Positions 1 to 8,172 of a stretch of DNA of 64,000 bases are shown in pieces (the stretch's first letter is position 1; each line of letters opens with the position of its first letter). Below the pieces are notes generated by a model, which ran no database searches, had not been told where the DNA came from, and saw only the letters and a list, made by a program, of their open reading frames with translations. Source of the DNA: Mycoplasma sp. Lineage in GTDB: Bacteria > Bacillota_I > Bacilli_A > Mycoplasmatales > Metamycoplasmataceae. Location: positions 60,436-124,435 of the forward strand of contig JAAEOJ010000137.1 of assembly GCA_024244685.1 (NCBI GenBank). Direction: 5' to 3'. Made by a program: the position numbers and the translations under genes.

Positions 1-2
1 AA

Positions 3-194
3 TTTTATGGAGAGATAAGCGACGATAGATTATTAAAAGAAAAAACCATCTGTTGCAAAACAACAGATAAAAAGTATTATGAAGTTGTTTTTTGTGGTCA
101 GATGTTAAGAGAAGAAGGTCAATGGTCAGGAAAAGAACATTGGTATTTAGATGGATTGGAGTATATTAGATGGGAGGAAATAAATGATAGATAG
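3..194 (+). CDS. 3' end of an unidentified gene (cut by window edge)
   Basis: The frame is open from base 3 to a TAG at 192-194, giving about 63 visible C-terminal residues that are hydrophilic with several Trp and Cys. I do not recognise a family. The stop overlaps the ATG of the next gene at 184 by 11 bases, so the two are probably translationally coupled in one rightward operon. The true start lies outside the window. Confidence 0.6.
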   Translation, partial: FYGEISDDRLLKEKTICCKTTDKKYYEVVFCGQMLREEGQWSGKEHWYLDGLEYIRWEEINDR

Positions 195-900
195 ATATAA
201 AAAGAAAATAGATAACTTTGTAGGGTTTGACTTTGTGGAATCATTAGAAAGTCTAGATTGTTTTATTTTTGGTGGAGCCTTAAGAGATATTATAGCAGAC
301 AACAAAATCCATGGGGATATTGATATAGTTGCAGGAAAAGACTCTGCCGCGCTAATTGCAGACATATTAGAGTATGAGGGGTTTGAAAGCGTAAAGGGGA
401 ATGAACTTAATGAATATCCTGTAGATATTTTTGATTATCCTATCACAAAAAGAAAAGGGAGTGTAGAGGTACAAATAATAATTCCTAATTCTGTTGCTAT
501 AGAAGTCGATAAAGTGTTAAAGAGAAAAGTTGTGATTGATGAAAAAACACTACAAGGACGGCATAGGTTTTGTAATGGATCTAGTTTGGATGGTTACTCT
601 AGGAATTATTGTCAAGCCCCACTAGAAATGAAAAAAAATTGTGAAAAATATTTGCCTGATGAATTAAGGGGGATAATCAATCATGAGCTACTTAAGTTTG
701 TATCAAATGTAGATTTGACATGTTGCGCTCTCGCTTATCACCCTAAAAAGGGGACACAAAAACTACATCCATTAGCAATAAAGCATTGTAAAAGAAAAGT
801 GTTTCAAGTGTTAGAAGATAATTTATTACATCATCCTGACAGACTAAGGAAAAGAGGAATGAAGCTAATAAAAAGAGGATGGGAGGAGACAAATGACTAA
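184..900 (+). CDS. Polymerase-beta-fold nucleotidyltransferase (CCA-adding/poly(A) polymerase head-like)
   Basis: 238 residues. Residues 28-49 carry the superfamily signature: a GG pair at 30-31, RD at 34-35 and then GDIDI at 44-48, whose two Asp are the expected metal ligands. This matches the head domain of tRNA nucleotidyltransferases and related enzymes, which transfer nucleotides to RNA ends. The protein is shorter than full CCA-adding enzymes (about 400 residues), and its C-terminal half (Cys-rich, very basic near the end) is not a standard neck/body domain, so the substrate is open. The phage also encodes tRNAs and an RNA ligase, so a role in RNA end repair is an inference. The start ATG follows GGGAGG. 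The end overlaps the next gene by 8 bases. Confidence 0.65.
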   Translation: MIDRYKKKIDNFVGFDFVESLESLDCFIFGGALRDIIADNKIHGDIDIVAGKDSAALIADILEYEGFESVKGNELNEYPVDIFDYPITKRKGSVEVQIIIPNSVAIEVDKVLKRKVVIDEKTLQGRHRFCNGSSLDGYSRNYCQAPLEMKKNCEKYLPDELRGIINHELLKFVSNVDLTCCALAYHPKKGTQKLHPLAIKHCKRKVFQVLEDNLLHHPDRLRKRGMKLIKRGWEETND

Positions 901-1159
901 AGAAGATATAGAACAATTCAAAATTGATATGGAAACAAATAGAATAAGGCTAGATGACTACACAAAGAAGCACCCCGAAAGAGGAAGAAAAGTATCATTA
1001 GCCTTTCTTATTAAGCTAGGCACACACAATTTTGACGGAAGTCTAACAAAAGAATATGGAGGAAAGGAGACGCGCACATCAACAAAAAGACAAAAGAAGT
1101 TTGTTGAGAAGTATTTGAGGTTGCATGACAAAATAGTTAGAGGAGATTTTGATGAGTGA
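893..1159 (+). CDS. Small basic protein, function unknown
   Basis: 88 residues, highly charged, rich in Lys and Arg with no Cys and no membrane segment. It overlaps the upstream nucleotidyltransferase by 8 bases; its ribosome binding site (GGGAGGAG) lies inside that gene. No family recognised. Confidence 0.7.
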   Translation: MTKEDIEQFKIDMETNRIRLDDYTKKHPERGRKVSLAFLIKLGTHNFDGSLTKEYGGKETRTSTKRQKKFVEKYLRLHDKIVRGDFDE

Positions 1160-1412
1160 AGATAAAAAATATACTATGAAAGAAATTGTAGAGATTGTAG
1201 GGAAACTCCCTGTTTTCTTTGATGTTGACGATCCTAGGAACAAAACCACAAAAAGAGATTATGGTCGTATGATCATAGAGAGTATTCAAACGGAGTTGAT
1301 GATGGTAGATGAGGGGGCAGATCCTAGTAATACTCTTGATTTTATAGATCCTAGTAATACTCTTGATTTTATAGATGCAAGCAGAACAAAAGGAGATTTT
1401 GTCAGTGAATAA
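1152..1412 (+). CDS. Small acidic protein with an internal tandem repeat
   Basis: About 86 residues. I place the start at ATG 1152, seven bases after AGGAG at 1141-1145, rather than the TTG one codon upstream. Near the C-terminus a 27-base unit at 1320-1346 is repeated exactly at 1347-1373, giving two copies of DPSNTLDFI. The exact DNA identity suggests a recent duplication. No family recognised. Confidence 0.65.
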   Translation: MSEDKKYTMKEIVEIVGKLPVFFDVDDPRNKTTKRDYGRMIIESIQTELMMVDEGADPSNTLDFIDPSNTLDFIDASRTKGDFVSE

Positions 1413-1887
1413 AGATAAAGCAGAAAGAATGATTGGACTATTGGATAACTATAGAAAACACTTAGGCAGACTTATAGAGAACTTGAATAATTCAAAAGAT
1501 AAAGAAGGGGACCTTTTGTTTACTTTTGTTTCTTCCGTGCAAGTACTTCAGGCGCAACTATTTTGTATTTCTATGGAAACAGAACCCCCCTTGCCGCCTC
1601 CAAAGTTTCAAGAAGGCGGAATAGCTAACGAAAATAATTATGACTTGAATAGAGATTCAGAATTAGTTGTATTACCAGGAGACAATCCTATATTAAGCAA
1701 AGACCAAATTACAGAAATGGTTAATGAAAGAATAAAAAATCATGATTCTAAAAACAACTTTGATGTTTCTCCAATCAAAATAAACATCACAAAAGATTGC
1801 GGATGTATGGTGTGGGAGTGCTGCAAAGAGTGTTGTACATACCCCAATATTTGTGTTATAGGATGTGACAAAATAAAGGAGAAGTAA
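1405..1887 (+). CDS. Protein with Cys-rich C-terminus, function unknown
   Basis: The frame is open from an ATG at 1375, but the only good ribosome binding site (AAAGGAG, ending at 1395) points to GTG 1405, giving 160 residues and an 8-base overlap with the gene before. The last 35 residues hold eight Cys in a CGC...CC..CC...C pattern that could bind a metal cluster. The N-terminal half looks helical. No family recognised. Confidence 0.65.
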   Translation: MNKDKAERMIGLLDNYRKHLGRLIENLNNSKDKEGDLLFTFVSSVQVLQAQLFCISMETEPPLPPPKFQEGGIANENNYDLNRDSELVVLPGDNPILSKDQITEMVNERIKNHDSKNNFDVSPIKINITKDCGCMVWECCKECCTYPNICVIGCDKIKEK

Positions 1888-2157
1888 ATGAAAATAAACA
1901 AAGACTTTTTAAATGTAGGACAATTAAAAGAGCTATTGAGTAACTATGATAATAGCATTCCTGTTGTTGTTGTGATTGCCGGGTCAGGTGATGCTCACTC
2001 CATTAACAAAGAAGACACAGAAATAATTGACAGTGTAGATCTTGGAAATAATGAGCATGAAACATATTATGAATATGAGTATGGTTGCCTTAGGGATTGT
2101 GAAAAGTGCATTGAAAAATGCTGTAAAGAAAAGTACCTTAGGTTAACGTATGTCTAG
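1888..2157 (+). CDS. Small acidic protein with C-terminal Cys cluster
   Basis: 89 residues, starting directly after the stop of the previous gene with GGAG upstream. The body is acidic (VVVVIAGSGDAHSI near the start), and the C-terminus has a CLRDCEKCIEKCC cluster resembling that of the preceding protein. The pair may bind the same metal. Function unknown. Confidence 0.7.
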   Translation: MKINKDFLNVGQLKELLSNYDNSIPVVVVIAGSGDAHSINKEDTEIIDSVDLGNNEHETYYEYEYGCLRDCEKCIEKCCKEKYLRLTYV

Positions 2158-2171
2158 AAAAGGAGAAATAA

Positions 2172-2303
2172 ATGATAAATAATTGTGAACATAATTTTGT
2201 AATGATTGATAAAATGAAATTAGCAGGCATAGGGACAGGATATCTCTATACTTTTCACTGTACAAAATGTTGCAAAATAGTAAAAAAAATAAAGGAGAAA
2301 TAA
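2172..2303 (+). CDS. Tiny zinc-finger-like protein
   Basis: 43 residues preceded by AAAAGGAGAAATAA, with a stop abutting the next start. It has CEH near the start and HCTKCCK near the end, a plausible CCHC/CCCC zinc knuckle. It was found by reading between the neighbouring genes. The strong ribosome binding site and perfect packing support a real gene. Confidence 0.55.
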   Translation: MINNCEHNFVMIDKMKLAGIGTGYLYTFHCTKCCKIVKKIKEK

Positions 2304-2600
2304 ATGAGAGATGTAGTCTTAGCGCAAAAGTTAAAAGAACAATATGAACATATTTATAAATTTGAGAATGAAATCTTAGGAAAAAAATTCTTTGAGTCTA
2401 ATGTGAATAATTTTTATGGAGAAAAGATTTCTAATAATATTGTGAGATGTTGCTGTGAAATCAATTCTATTTTCTATGAAATCATGGTATATGGAGATGC
2501 AATAGAAAGGCTTCATTTTTGGAGTGGGGGGAGATCCTTTTATTTTGTGAACATAAAAAAGACAGAATGGATAAACATAAATCAAAAGGAGAATAAATGA
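2304..2600 (+). CDS. Hypothetical protein
   Basis: 98 residues with an AAGGAGAAATAA ribosome binding site. Mixed alpha/beta composition with a CCCE motif near the middle. It overlaps the ThyX-like gene start by 4 bases (ATGA), indicating coupling. No family recognised. Confidence 0.7.
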   Translation: MRDVVLAQKLKEQYEHIYKFENEILGKKFFESNVNNFYGEKISNNIVRCCCEINSIFYEIMVYGDAIERLHFWSGGRSFYFVNIKKTEWININQKENK

Positions 2601-3310
2601 GCTATAATTTTAAAAAAGATTATCAAGATGACATAGAAATAAGAATACTAAATGCCACACCATGGCAAGATATAAGGAAGGCAGCATTAAACACAATAGG
2701 AAAAAGAGAGCTAGCAAACAAAAAAGAATTAACCCCTGAGCTACTAAAAAAATATCTCATCAGTGAACACTCCCCGATAAGAGCTGTGACATTAGAAATA
2801 ACATTCAAGGGAATGTATTCACCTACATCAGTACATTTTTGTCGTCATGTGCACTCAATTCCTTTTGTAACAACATCTAGAGAAGACAGGACAGGTAAAG
2901 AAAGAGGTCTAGATACGCCTGTTGATCATATGGCTCAATGGAATTTGCAAGCTTTAATAGATATGATGCGGAAAAGGCTTTGTGTTGGGAGCTGTTCAAG
3001 AGATACTTATAATTGGGCCCTATCACTAAAATTAAAGTTGATGAAAAGTGAAGATGAATATCTAAAAACTATTGGTGAGATATTAGTGCCTAATTGTATC
3101 TATAGAGGTGGATGTCCTGAGTTTAAACCTTGTAAGCATTGGCAATTAGGGTTAACCTATAGTCCTATTGGGCAAAAAGAATATAGAGCAAGTTGTATTT
3201 CAGAGAGATATGAAATCTACAACAAAAAGATTTTGAGCTGCATTATAGATAAAGTTTATTATCAGGGGTGGGAAAAAGATGACGAAAGAAGAGTGAGAAA
3301 GAATATATAG
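2597..3310 (+). CDS. thyX: Divergent FAD-dependent thymidylate synthase (ThyX-like)
   Basis: 237 residues. Residues 57-98 carry EHSPIRAV followed by RHVHSIPFVTTSREDR. This corresponds to the ThyX order of an EH.S segment and the RHR...S..S.R motif that binds dUMP and FAD; here the second Arg of RHR is Val. A C-terminal region with EYRASCISERYEIY resembles the ThyX helix holding a substrate Arg. ThyX makes dTMP from dUMP using methylene-tetrahydrofolate and FAD, giving the phage its own thymidine supply. The enzyme is divergent, so activity should not be assumed. It is coupled by a 4-base overlap to the gene before. Confidence 0.65.
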   Translation: MSYNFKKDYQDDIEIRILNATPWQDIRKAALNTIGKRELANKKELTPELLKKYLISEHSPIRAVTLEITFKGMYSPTSVHFCRHVHSIPFVTTSREDRTGKERGLDTPVDHMAQWNLQALIDMMRKRLCVGSCSRDTYNWALSLKLKLMKSEDEYLKTIGEILVPNCIYRGGCPEFKPCKHWQLGLTYSPIGQKEYRASCISERYEIYNKKILSCIIDKVYYQGWEKDDERRVRKNI

Positions 3311-3343
3311 TTACGAAACAATAAAAGTAAGGATTAAACAAGA

Positions 3344-4021
3344 GTGAGTAAATTGAGAAACAAAAAGTTTCTTGCATTTAGTGAGAGACTAAACAAATTA
3401 GCAATAAAGGCAGCAAAAAACAAAGAGGCAAAAGAGGAATTATGTAAAGAGATAAGGCCCTATATTATTTATTTAATAAAAAAGTCAAACTACCCATTAA
3501 CAAAAGACACTATTCAGGTGGGGTTTGTCTCTGTTTTAGAGGCCCTAAGTTTATTTGAGCCTTCCAGGGGCCCTTTTTTGTATTATCTGCGGTTCGTTAT
3601 CCCAAGAGAATTAGCCTATAATAACTCTTTAGAGAATGGATTAAAGAAAAGCTCTCTAATACCGGGTAACTTCAAAAACAACAAACACCCAAACAGATTA
3701 CAAAATCTACTGACCCCAATAGATCTAGATGCAAACTTAAAAAAATCAAAAACGCCAAGAACAAGAATAGAGGTAGTTAGAGACAAAAGCTCCATAGAAG
3801 AAGAAGTATCTTATAATTTATTGTTAGATAATATAAGTGTATTATCTGAACAAATGCTTTCAAAAGATGAGGCATATTTGTTTGGCAGGATAGAGCTAGG
3901 AGGTGATATGGTCAAAGAGCATGCGAAAATAAGGGGAGTGATAAAGCAAACCTTAAGCGCAAAATTTTGCACTGCAAAAAGTAAGATGAGAATAGGATTA
4001 AAAGCCTATGGCTATAGATAA
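3344..4021 (+). CDS. Sigma-70-family-like protein, copy 1 of a tandem trio
   Basis: 225 residues beginning at GTG (AAGG about 12 bases upstream, a weak site). Residues about 48-92 resemble sigma region 2: a D.IQVGFVSVLEA segment, then FLYYLRFVIPRELA. The C-terminal 50 residues resemble a region-4 helix-turn-helix ending LKAYGY. The two genes that follow, and the N-terminus of the 35847-37283 protein, share the same layout. Likely a transcription initiation factor for phage promoters; promoter specificity is not visible. Confidence 0.6.
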   Translation: MSKLRNKKFLAFSERLNKLAIKAAKNKEAKEELCKEIRPYIIYLIKKSNYPLTKDTIQVGFVSVLEALSLFEPSRGPFLYYLRFVIPRELAYNNSLENGLKKSSLIPGNFKNNKHPNRLQNLLTPIDLDANLKKSKTPRTRIEVVRDKSSIEEEVSYNLLLDNISVLSEQMLSKDEAYLFGRIELGGDMVKEHAKIRGVIKQTLSAKFCTAKSKMRIGLKAYGYR

Positions 4022-4033
4022 AGAAAGGTAAAT

Positions 4034-4690
4034 ATGGAAAAGCATAAAGAGTTTAAATATTTCAGCGAGAAGATGACAAAGTTAGCACTAGACGCTAAAA
4101 CTTGTGAGAAAAGCAAAAGCAGACTTTGTAGTGATATAAAGAATTATCTTTGTTACTGCATAAAGAGAGGCGGAAATACAATAAACGATGAAAACTTGCA
4201 AGTGGCGTACCTAGGGGTTTTAGAGGGCCTCCTTTTATATGATGGAAGCAGCCCTTTTTTGTTTTACATTCGTTATCACATAAAAAACGAACTCACAAAA
4301 AACAATTCAGTTACGAGGGGGCTAAAGCCAGGTACACTTCACCATTATTTTCATAATAAAAGGCATAAAAGCAGAGATCGATTGACAAGATTTATGAACC
4401 CTATTTATTTGGATGAGGGTTGTAGTCGAAACAGTAGTAAATCAAAAATACATTTTCTAAAAGATAAAGAAAGCAACTCTTCTTATAATGAGTTGCTTTT
4501 TGACTTAGACATAGCATCTACAGGAAACTTAACAGAAATAGAAAAAGATGCTTTTTATAATTGTTTTATTGTTGGCTATTCTCAGCTAGAATATTCAAAA
4601 ATAAAAGGTGTTTGTAGGCAAAACGCAAATACTAGTGTTACTAGAGCGAAAAGAAAGCTTTCGATAAAGCTAAAAGAACATGGATATTAA
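4034..4690 (+). CDS. Sigma-70-family-like protein, copy 2
   Basis: 218 residues, starting 12 bases after copy 1 with AAAGAAAGGT upstream. It has the region-2-like segment (ENLQVAYLGVLEGLLLYD, then FLFYIRYHIKNEL) and a C-terminal helix-turn-helix ending LKEHGY. It is clearly paralogous to its neighbours but diverged well below half identity, so the duplication is old. Confidence 0.6.
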   Translation: MEKHKEFKYFSEKMTKLALDAKTCEKSKSRLCSDIKNYLCYCIKRGGNTINDENLQVAYLGVLEGLLLYDGSSPFLFYIRYHIKNELTKNNSVTRGLKPGTLHHYFHNKRHKSRDRLTRFMNPIYLDEGCSRNSSKSKIHFLKDKESNSSYNELLFDLDIASTGNLTEIEKDAFYNCFIVGYSQLEYSKIKGVCRQNANTSVTRAKRKLSIKLKEHGY

Positions 4691-4726
4691 AAAAAATAAG
4701 TTATTGTAAACAAGAAAGGGAAAAAT

Positions 4727-5410
4727 ATGAATAAGCATAAAGAGTTCAAAAAATTTAGCAATGAAATAGACACATTGGCGGTCAAAGCAAAAGAAGGAGA
4801 TAAAACAGCCCTCGCAGAGCTATGTAGGCGAACAGAGAGGTACTTATGTTACTGTATAAAGAGATGTCGATATAGAACAACAAAAGACAATTTACAGGTT
4901 GCCTATGTTTCTATGATAGAGTCGCTAAAAGATTACATTCCAGGAAAGTCTTTTTTATATTTCTTGAGATTTAGACTGTCAAGAGAATTGGCATTTAACA
5001 ACTCAAAAGAAAAAGGACTAAAAAAGACCATCATTACTCATAATCAACACTCAAAAAGAGCAAACCCAAGAAATAAAGCAGCGATGGAAAACTTTGTATT
5101 TCCTGTTAGATTGGACAGAAAAATAACAGGAACAGAGCTAACAAGGTTAGATATATTAAAAAGCAGAAACGAAATAGACAAAGAGATATCTTATAACTTT
5201 TTAATCAGTAACATAAAAAGACTTTCTAAAGAGATGTTAAAAGAGAACGAGAAAGAGATAATTGATGGGTGTCTTTTGGATGGAGATACAATTACAGAAT
5301 ATGCCGGGAAAATGAATAAGTCTAGGCAGCTTATGAGTGCAAGGCTGATTAGAGCAAAAGAAAAGATTGCAATAGGATTAAAGGCGTATGGATACAAAGA
5401 ATATGTGTGA
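4727..5410 (+). CDS. Sigma-70-family-like protein, copy 3
   Basis: 227 residues with AAGAAAGGG upstream. It has a region-2-like DNLQVAYVSMIESLKDY then FLYFLRFRLSRELA, and a C-terminal helix-turn-helix ending LKAYGYKEYV. It is the last gene of the rightward operon, followed within 20 bases by a strong terminator. It retains the D.LQ motif typical of sigma region 2. Confidence 0.6.
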   Translation: MNKHKEFKKFSNEIDTLAVKAKEGDKTALAELCRRTERYLCYCIKRCRYRTTKDNLQVAYVSMIESLKDYIPGKSFLYFLRFRLSRELAFNNSKEKGLKKTIITHNQHSKRANPRNKAAMENFVFPVRLDRKITGTELTRLDILKSRNEIDKEISYNFLISNIKRLSKEMLKENEKEIIDGCLLDGDTITEYAGKMNKSRQLMSARLIRAKEKIAIGLKAYGYKEYV

Positions 5411-5427
5411 TTGCAATGAGAATAAAA

Positions 5428-5455
5428 TAACGGCCTGTTAAGGGCCGTTTTGTAT
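5428..5455 (+). terminator. Rho-independent terminator of the rightward operon
   Basis: A GC-rich stem AACGGCC/GGCCGTT with loop TGTTAAG is followed by TTTTGTATTT. It sits between the last sigma-like gene and the convergent DUF1848 gene. Its 3' arm runs directly into the dispersed element at 5446-5522. Confidence 0.8.
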
Positions 5456-5522
5456 TTAATGATAGTTTATATTATTTTAATATGGAATGCGGTTATAGGC
5501 GCTATTTTGTGCGTCTGAGAGG
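5446..5522 (+). repeat. Dispersed 70-80 bp non-coding element, copy A
   Basis: It begins CGTTTTGTATTTAATGATAG and ends TTTTGTGCGTCTGAGAGG. By eye it aligns along its length with the reverse complement of 32284-32362 and with 61022-61100, and its 3' half with 23401-23468. It lies in the gap between two convergent operons and does not encode protein. Confidence 0.6.
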
Positions 5523-5539
5523 GTGTTGGCGTGCTATCT

Positions 5540-6334
5540 CTAGTTTGCATAACAATAAATGCAGTTGTGTTTGCAAGTTTTATGCTCTCCTATGTCAACA
5601 TTAGCAGCACAACCGCACTCTTTTCTGTTTCCCCTTTTGCTAAATTCTTTGCCTGTTATTTTTTCTATCAAGATAGGATCTACACAGCTATTTTTAACTA
5701 TGTTATATTTAGATAAGTCTATTCCCTCGGCACATGTTGATAGCTCTAAATCATATCTGTGACTCTCTATAATATTAGAAAATGATTTACATATCTTTCT
5801 TATTTCAGAATCAGTTGGCTGTCTTATTTTATGTTTTTGAAGCTTGCCTTTTAGTTTTCCATAAACATCAAGAAAGCTTATTACGCATTTGTTTGTGTAT
5901 CTATGGAGGTCTTTTGAGATTTGTAAAAAATTAGAAGTATGGAAGTCAACATCTATCTCACCATCCATAAAAATAGGATCATATCTCCAAATAACTCTAT
6001 CTTTTCCTATCCTTAAAAAGAGCGTGCGAAATGCACCCCTAATCTCTCTATATGTGACTCCTAATTTCTCATAATCATCACTTAGATTTGTAAAAGTAAA
6101 TTGAAAATAATATTTATATCCCAATTCATCTAATCTATCTAAATGCTTTAGGAATGGTTCTGGATTTTTGGTCCAGAAAACAATGCAGTCAACATCCTCT
6201 ATTTTAAGAGATGTTCTAATTTTCTTTTTGTTATATGGATTAACTCTTTCGATGTAGCCTCTTTCTATACATTCCATAAAGCGATCTCCATGGAATGCGG
6301 GGACATCTGCCTTATAACTTGCGCTTATTATCAA
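5540..6334 (-). CDS. DUF1848 family protein (Cys-rich, radical-SAM-like context)
   Basis: 264 residues, starting at TTG with AAAGGAG upstream. The start MIISASYKADVPAFHG, the VDCIVFWTKNP segment and the C-terminal Cys cluster (CGCAANVDIGEHKTCKHNCIYCYAN region, C-x2-C-x2-C at the very end) are diagnostic of DUF1848. The C-terminal Cys motif resembles the FeS site of spore photoproduct lyase and related radical-SAM proteins. The biochemical role is not established. It is the terminal gene of the leftward block. Confidence 0.85.
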   Translation of the reverse strand: MIISASYKADVPAFHGDRFMECIERGYIERVNPYNKKKIRTSLKIEDVDCIVFWTKNPEPFLKHLDRLDELGYKYYFQFTFTNLSDDYEKLGVTYREIRGAFRTLFLRIGKDRVIWRYDPIFMDGEIDVDFHTSNFLQISKDLHRYTNKCVISFLDVYGKLKGKLQKHKIRQPTDSEIRKICKSFSNIIESHRYDLELSTCAEGIDLSKYNIVKNSCVDPILIEKITGKEFSKRGNRKECGCAANVDIGEHKTCKHNCIYCYAN

Positions 6335-6352
6335 TTATTGCTCCTTTATTTT

Positions 6353-6763
6353 TTATCGAAAGTGATCTTTGATAACTTTCCCTTCAGCATTAAGTTTGTC
6401 AAAATGCTTTTTTGCTAGTTCCTTGTCTCTATCACTCAAATTAAATATCTCTCCTGTTTTTGCATCTTTTAAAAGAGCGTAAAACTCACCATCTGCATAA
6501 TACCCTATTTTTATTGTTCCTTTGTCTATCTCAATATCAACATAAGGTCCGACCTTTCCTTGCATTCTAGCGATCTCAAACATAATATCGCCATACTGCT
6601 TCTTTATTTCGTCATGCTCTTCCTCTAATTTTTCCCCATACTCTTCTAGTTTATTCAAATAAATCCCGAAATATGCCTCTACCCACTCATTTGTAATTGT
6701 TTCGTTTTTAATTTTTTCTCCCCACAGCTCAAATCCTTTTGTGTGGTATTCATCTAATGTCAT
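6353..6763 (-). CDS. Hypothetical coiled-coil protein
   Basis: 136 residues. The middle is a Glu/Lys-rich predicted coiled coil (about residues 35-65), followed by a beta-rich segment with DIEIDKGTIKIGYYADGEFYAL. No family recognised. It sits between the DUF1848 gene and another hypothetical gene in the leftward operon. Confidence 0.75.
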   Translation of the reverse strand: MTLDEYHTKGFELWGEKIKNETITNEWVEAYFGIYLNKLEEYGEKLEEEHDEIKKQYGDIMFEIARMQGKVGPYVDIEIDKGTIKIGYYADGEFYALLKDAKTGEIFNLSDRDKELAKKHFDKLNAEGKVIKDHFR

Positions 6764-6776
6764 ATTACATCCTTTT

Positions 6777-7241
6777 TTATAGTTTTATCTTTCTGCTTAT
6801 TTTATGGATGGAAGCAATCTTGCTATATCTTCCTTTGATTTCTTTCATGATCTCTTTTTCTGTTTTTTCTTTGAACTCCAAAAGAACAACATTCTCTATT
6901 TCGTTTTCTACAGAACAAAGACCATATGTGGTTTCATATTCAATATATTTAACTACATATAGGTGTTTTTGAACTTTAAAGATGCTTCTCCTATTCAATC
7001 TTTCTATCTCCATAGCACGAGGGAACTTATATCTCTTTTTTAGTTTTTCAGTTTCATAATTTAAAATTGCCCTTTCTCTATAGTTTTCTAATACCTCTTG
7101 TGGGATGTCGTCATCAAACAATTCTCTCCACTGATCGAATGGGAGCAATTCATCTTCGCTGCTTGGGCTATATGGCCAGATTGCACTGTTAAAGACGCCT
7201 CCTGCCCTTTCTAGAGTCTTCAGTCTTTCAAAATTAATCAT
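6777..7241 (-). CDS. Hypothetical protein
   Basis: 154 residues, no Cys. Trp-rich near residues 20-40, with a basic C-terminus. It overlaps the end of the upstream basic protein by 8 bases, with AAAGGAAAC upstream of its ATG. No family recognised. Confidence 0.75.
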   Translation of the reverse strand: MINFERLKTLERAGGVFNSAIWPYSPSSEDELLPFDQWRELFDDDIPQEVLENYRERAILNYETEKLKKRYKFPRAMEIERLNRRSIFKVQKHLYVVKYIEYETTYGLCSVENEIENVVLLEFKEKTEKEIMKEIKGRYSKIASIHKISRKIKL

Positions 7242-7536
7242 ATTTGTTTCCTTTCTTTTGTTGTCTTTTTAGTCTATCTTTTTCTCTTAGTCTAGCTTTA
7301 TTGGCTTGATGCCATGCTGCTCTTGCCTCTTTCCTTTTGTCATTACTTGTTTTATCTTGTTGTTTTGATTTTTCAGGGTTGTTTTTTCTGTATGCTTTTC
7401 TCTCTTCATTTATTTTCTCTTTGTTTTCGTGATAGTATTTTTTGCGGTACTCTCTTTCTTTTTCTATGTTCTCTTGATATGTCTGTCTTATTTTCTCTTT
7501 GTTTTCGTGATAGTATTTTTTATTGTATGTACTCAT
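7234..7536 (-). CDS. Very basic low-complexity protein with internal repeat
   Basis: 100 residues, more than a third Lys/Arg, with no hydrophobic core visible. The motif KKYYHENKEKI occurs twice, encoded by a 32-base identical DNA repeat (about 7411-7442 and 7489-7520). Charge and repetitiveness suggest nucleic-acid binding or a disordered protein; function unknown. It resembles the basic leader regions that precede some phage endonuclease domains, but no catalytic domain follows. Confidence 0.65.
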   Translation of the reverse strand: MSTYNKKYYHENKEKIRQTYQENIEKEREYRKKYYHENKEKINEERKAYRKNNPEKSKQQDKTSNDKRKEARAAWHQANKARLREKDRLKRQQKKGNKYD

Positions 7537-7539
7537 TTG

Positions 7540-8121
7540 TTATCCTTCATCTTCATAAAATGCCAAAGCTATTTCTTTTTCTTGTTCCTTTAGAAATTTA
7601 TATGACTCTTTATTTTTAGCCTCTTTTTCCTTATTTCTTTTTTGTTCCTCTCTCCATTCACGGACAGAATTATTGAGACGCTTTATGATTGAGGGCATCA
7701 ATGTTTTTAATATTTCTGTTCTTTTTTTTCTTATCTCTAATTTATTTTGTCCACATTCACAACAAACATAATCACTATAGCATAAAGGGGTATCTCTTTT
7801 CTTTCTAAAATCCTCATAAAAAATATGCCAATAATTGATATTTATTGTCCTGAACTTCATTTTATATTCCCCATTGATATATTCTACTATCTCAATTTTT
7901 GGGAAAGACTCTCCGATTGCTCCTCTCACTTCTTCAGGGCTATAATTTTCTAGCTCTTTTGTTGTTGCATCTTTAACCCCTTTCAAAGCTAGCTCAGATA
8001 AAGAAATTTCTTTAACTTTTACATATTTATGTTTACAAGACACCTTTTCTATGTCTATCGATCTCCATGCACATATAAATCCAGCCGTTAAAATTAGCAA
8101 CAAAATAATAACAATAATCAT
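7540..8121 (-). CDS. Membrane-anchored protein with zinc-ribbon-like Cys
   Basis: The best start is ATG 8121, preceded by AAAGGAGAAAAA, giving 193 residues; the frame is open 11 codons further up. Residues 1-20 form a hydrophobic signal anchor (MIIVIILLLILTAGFICAW). Cys pairs (CKHKY, later CCECG) could form a zinc ribbon in the soluble part, and the C-terminus is a charged coiled coil. Function unknown. Confidence 0.7.
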   Translation of the reverse strand: MIIVIILLLILTAGFICAWRSIDIEKVSCKHKYVKVKEISLSELALKGVKDATTKELENYSPEEVRGAIGESFPKIEIVEYINGEYKMKFRTININYWHIFYEDFRKKRDTPLCYSDYVCCECGQNKLEIRKKRTEILKTLMPSIIKRLNNSVREWREEQKRNKEKEAKNKESYKFLKEQEKEIALAFYEDEG

Positions 8122-8172
8122 TTTTTCTCCTTTAGATAAAAATAAAGAGGCCATAAAGACCTCCTTCTTATA

